A stretch of DNA of 6,476 nt, taken from the NCBI GenBank assembly GCA_034429275.1, contig DAOUFU010000130.1, positions 1 to 6,476 of the forward strand, in the 5' to 3' direction. Both the position numbers and the translations under genes were made by a program. This document shows, one piece after another, positions 6,385-6,476 of this stretch (position 1 is its first letter; the number at the start of each line of letters is the position of its first letter). The notes under the pieces were generated by a model. The model was given only the letters and a program-made list of their open reading frames with translations. It searched no databases and was not told where the DNA came from. Origin of the DNA: DAOUFU01 sp034429275. Lineage in GTDB: Bacteria > Chloroflexota > Anaerolineae > Aggregatilineales > Aggregatilineaceae.

Positions 6385-6426
6385 CATCCCCTTTCCCGAT
6401 CAATCAGCCGGAAAGGGGATGTCTTT
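6385..6426 (+). terminator. Hairpin terminator after ftsK
   Basis: The arms CATCCCCTTTCC (6385-6396) and GGAAAGGGGATG (6410-6421) are perfect 12-base complements with a 13-base loop, followed by TCTTT (6422-6426). It lies 31 bases after the stop codon. The T tract is short, so termination may be partial or factor-assisted. On the other strand the same hairpin is followed by a short T-containing stretch (complement of the AAAA at 6374-6377), so bidirectional use is possible. Confidence 0.75.
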
Positions 6427-6476
6427 GATGTAACAGAAGTACGAGTTCGCCCTCGCCAGATGTCCCGCACATTTGT
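6427..6476. other. Short intergenic end of window
   Basis: Fifty bases without a recognisable gene. An ATG at 6460 opens a few codons to the edge but has no visible ribosome binding site. Nothing further can be said. Confidence 0.5.

Noticed and set aside
5505..6470. Minus-strand open stretch of 321 codons opposite the motor and gamma domains
   Set aside because: It lies entirely opposite strongly conserved FtsK coding sequence; the His/Gly/Val-rich translation is typical of an antisense shadow.
6460..6476. ATG opening a possible downstream gene at the right edge
   Set aside because: Only five codons are visible and no ribosome binding site precedes it.

Overview
The window is GC-rich and holds one protein-coding gene on the + strand: the 3' part of a very large ftsK/spoIIIE-family DNA translocase gene. 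A short intergenic tail with a hairpin terminator follows it. No RNA genes, insertion sequences, CRISPR arrays or second protein gene can be supported. Long open frames on the other strand and in the other + frames are by-products of high GC and low-complexity coding sequence.

Layout, left to right. At 3-1379 lies a Gly/Pro/Arg/Asp/Lys-rich, probably disordered region. It contains a Tyr-rich tandem repeat of 46-48 residues at 456-785. The reading frame is open to the left edge without any ATG, GTG or TTG before 783, so the true start is most likely upstream of the window. At 1380-1958 is the membrane domain (about four helices), followed by a strongly basic stop-transfer segment. At 1959-4775 is a linker of about 940 residues, rich in Pro and Ala, with several families of short repeats and charge blocks. 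At 4776-5940 is the RecA-like motor (alpha/beta) with textbook Walker A and B motifs. At 6126-6335 is the gamma winged-helix domain that in known FtsK proteins reads DNA polarity sequences. The stop codon is at 6351-6353 and a 12-bp perfect inverted repeat lies at 6385-6421.

The motor, gamma and membrane domains look ordinary and intact, so the protein should act in chromosome segregation at the division septum. The unusual part is the architecture: at least 2116 residues, of which roughly 1400 are low-complexity, with the membrane domain in the middle (at least 460 residues precede it). In canonical FtsK the membrane domain is at the extreme N terminus. Short motifs, notably an L-x-x-L-F-G-R-like motif, recur on both sides of the membrane domain.

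Organism: a high-GC bacterium. The style of the membrane domain and motor reminds me of Chloroflexota (Anaerolineae-like) FtsK proteins, but this is a low-to-moderate confidence inference, and Actinomycetota or Deinococcota cannot be excluded by eye. I see no multi-gene novel system; the interest lies inside this one protein.
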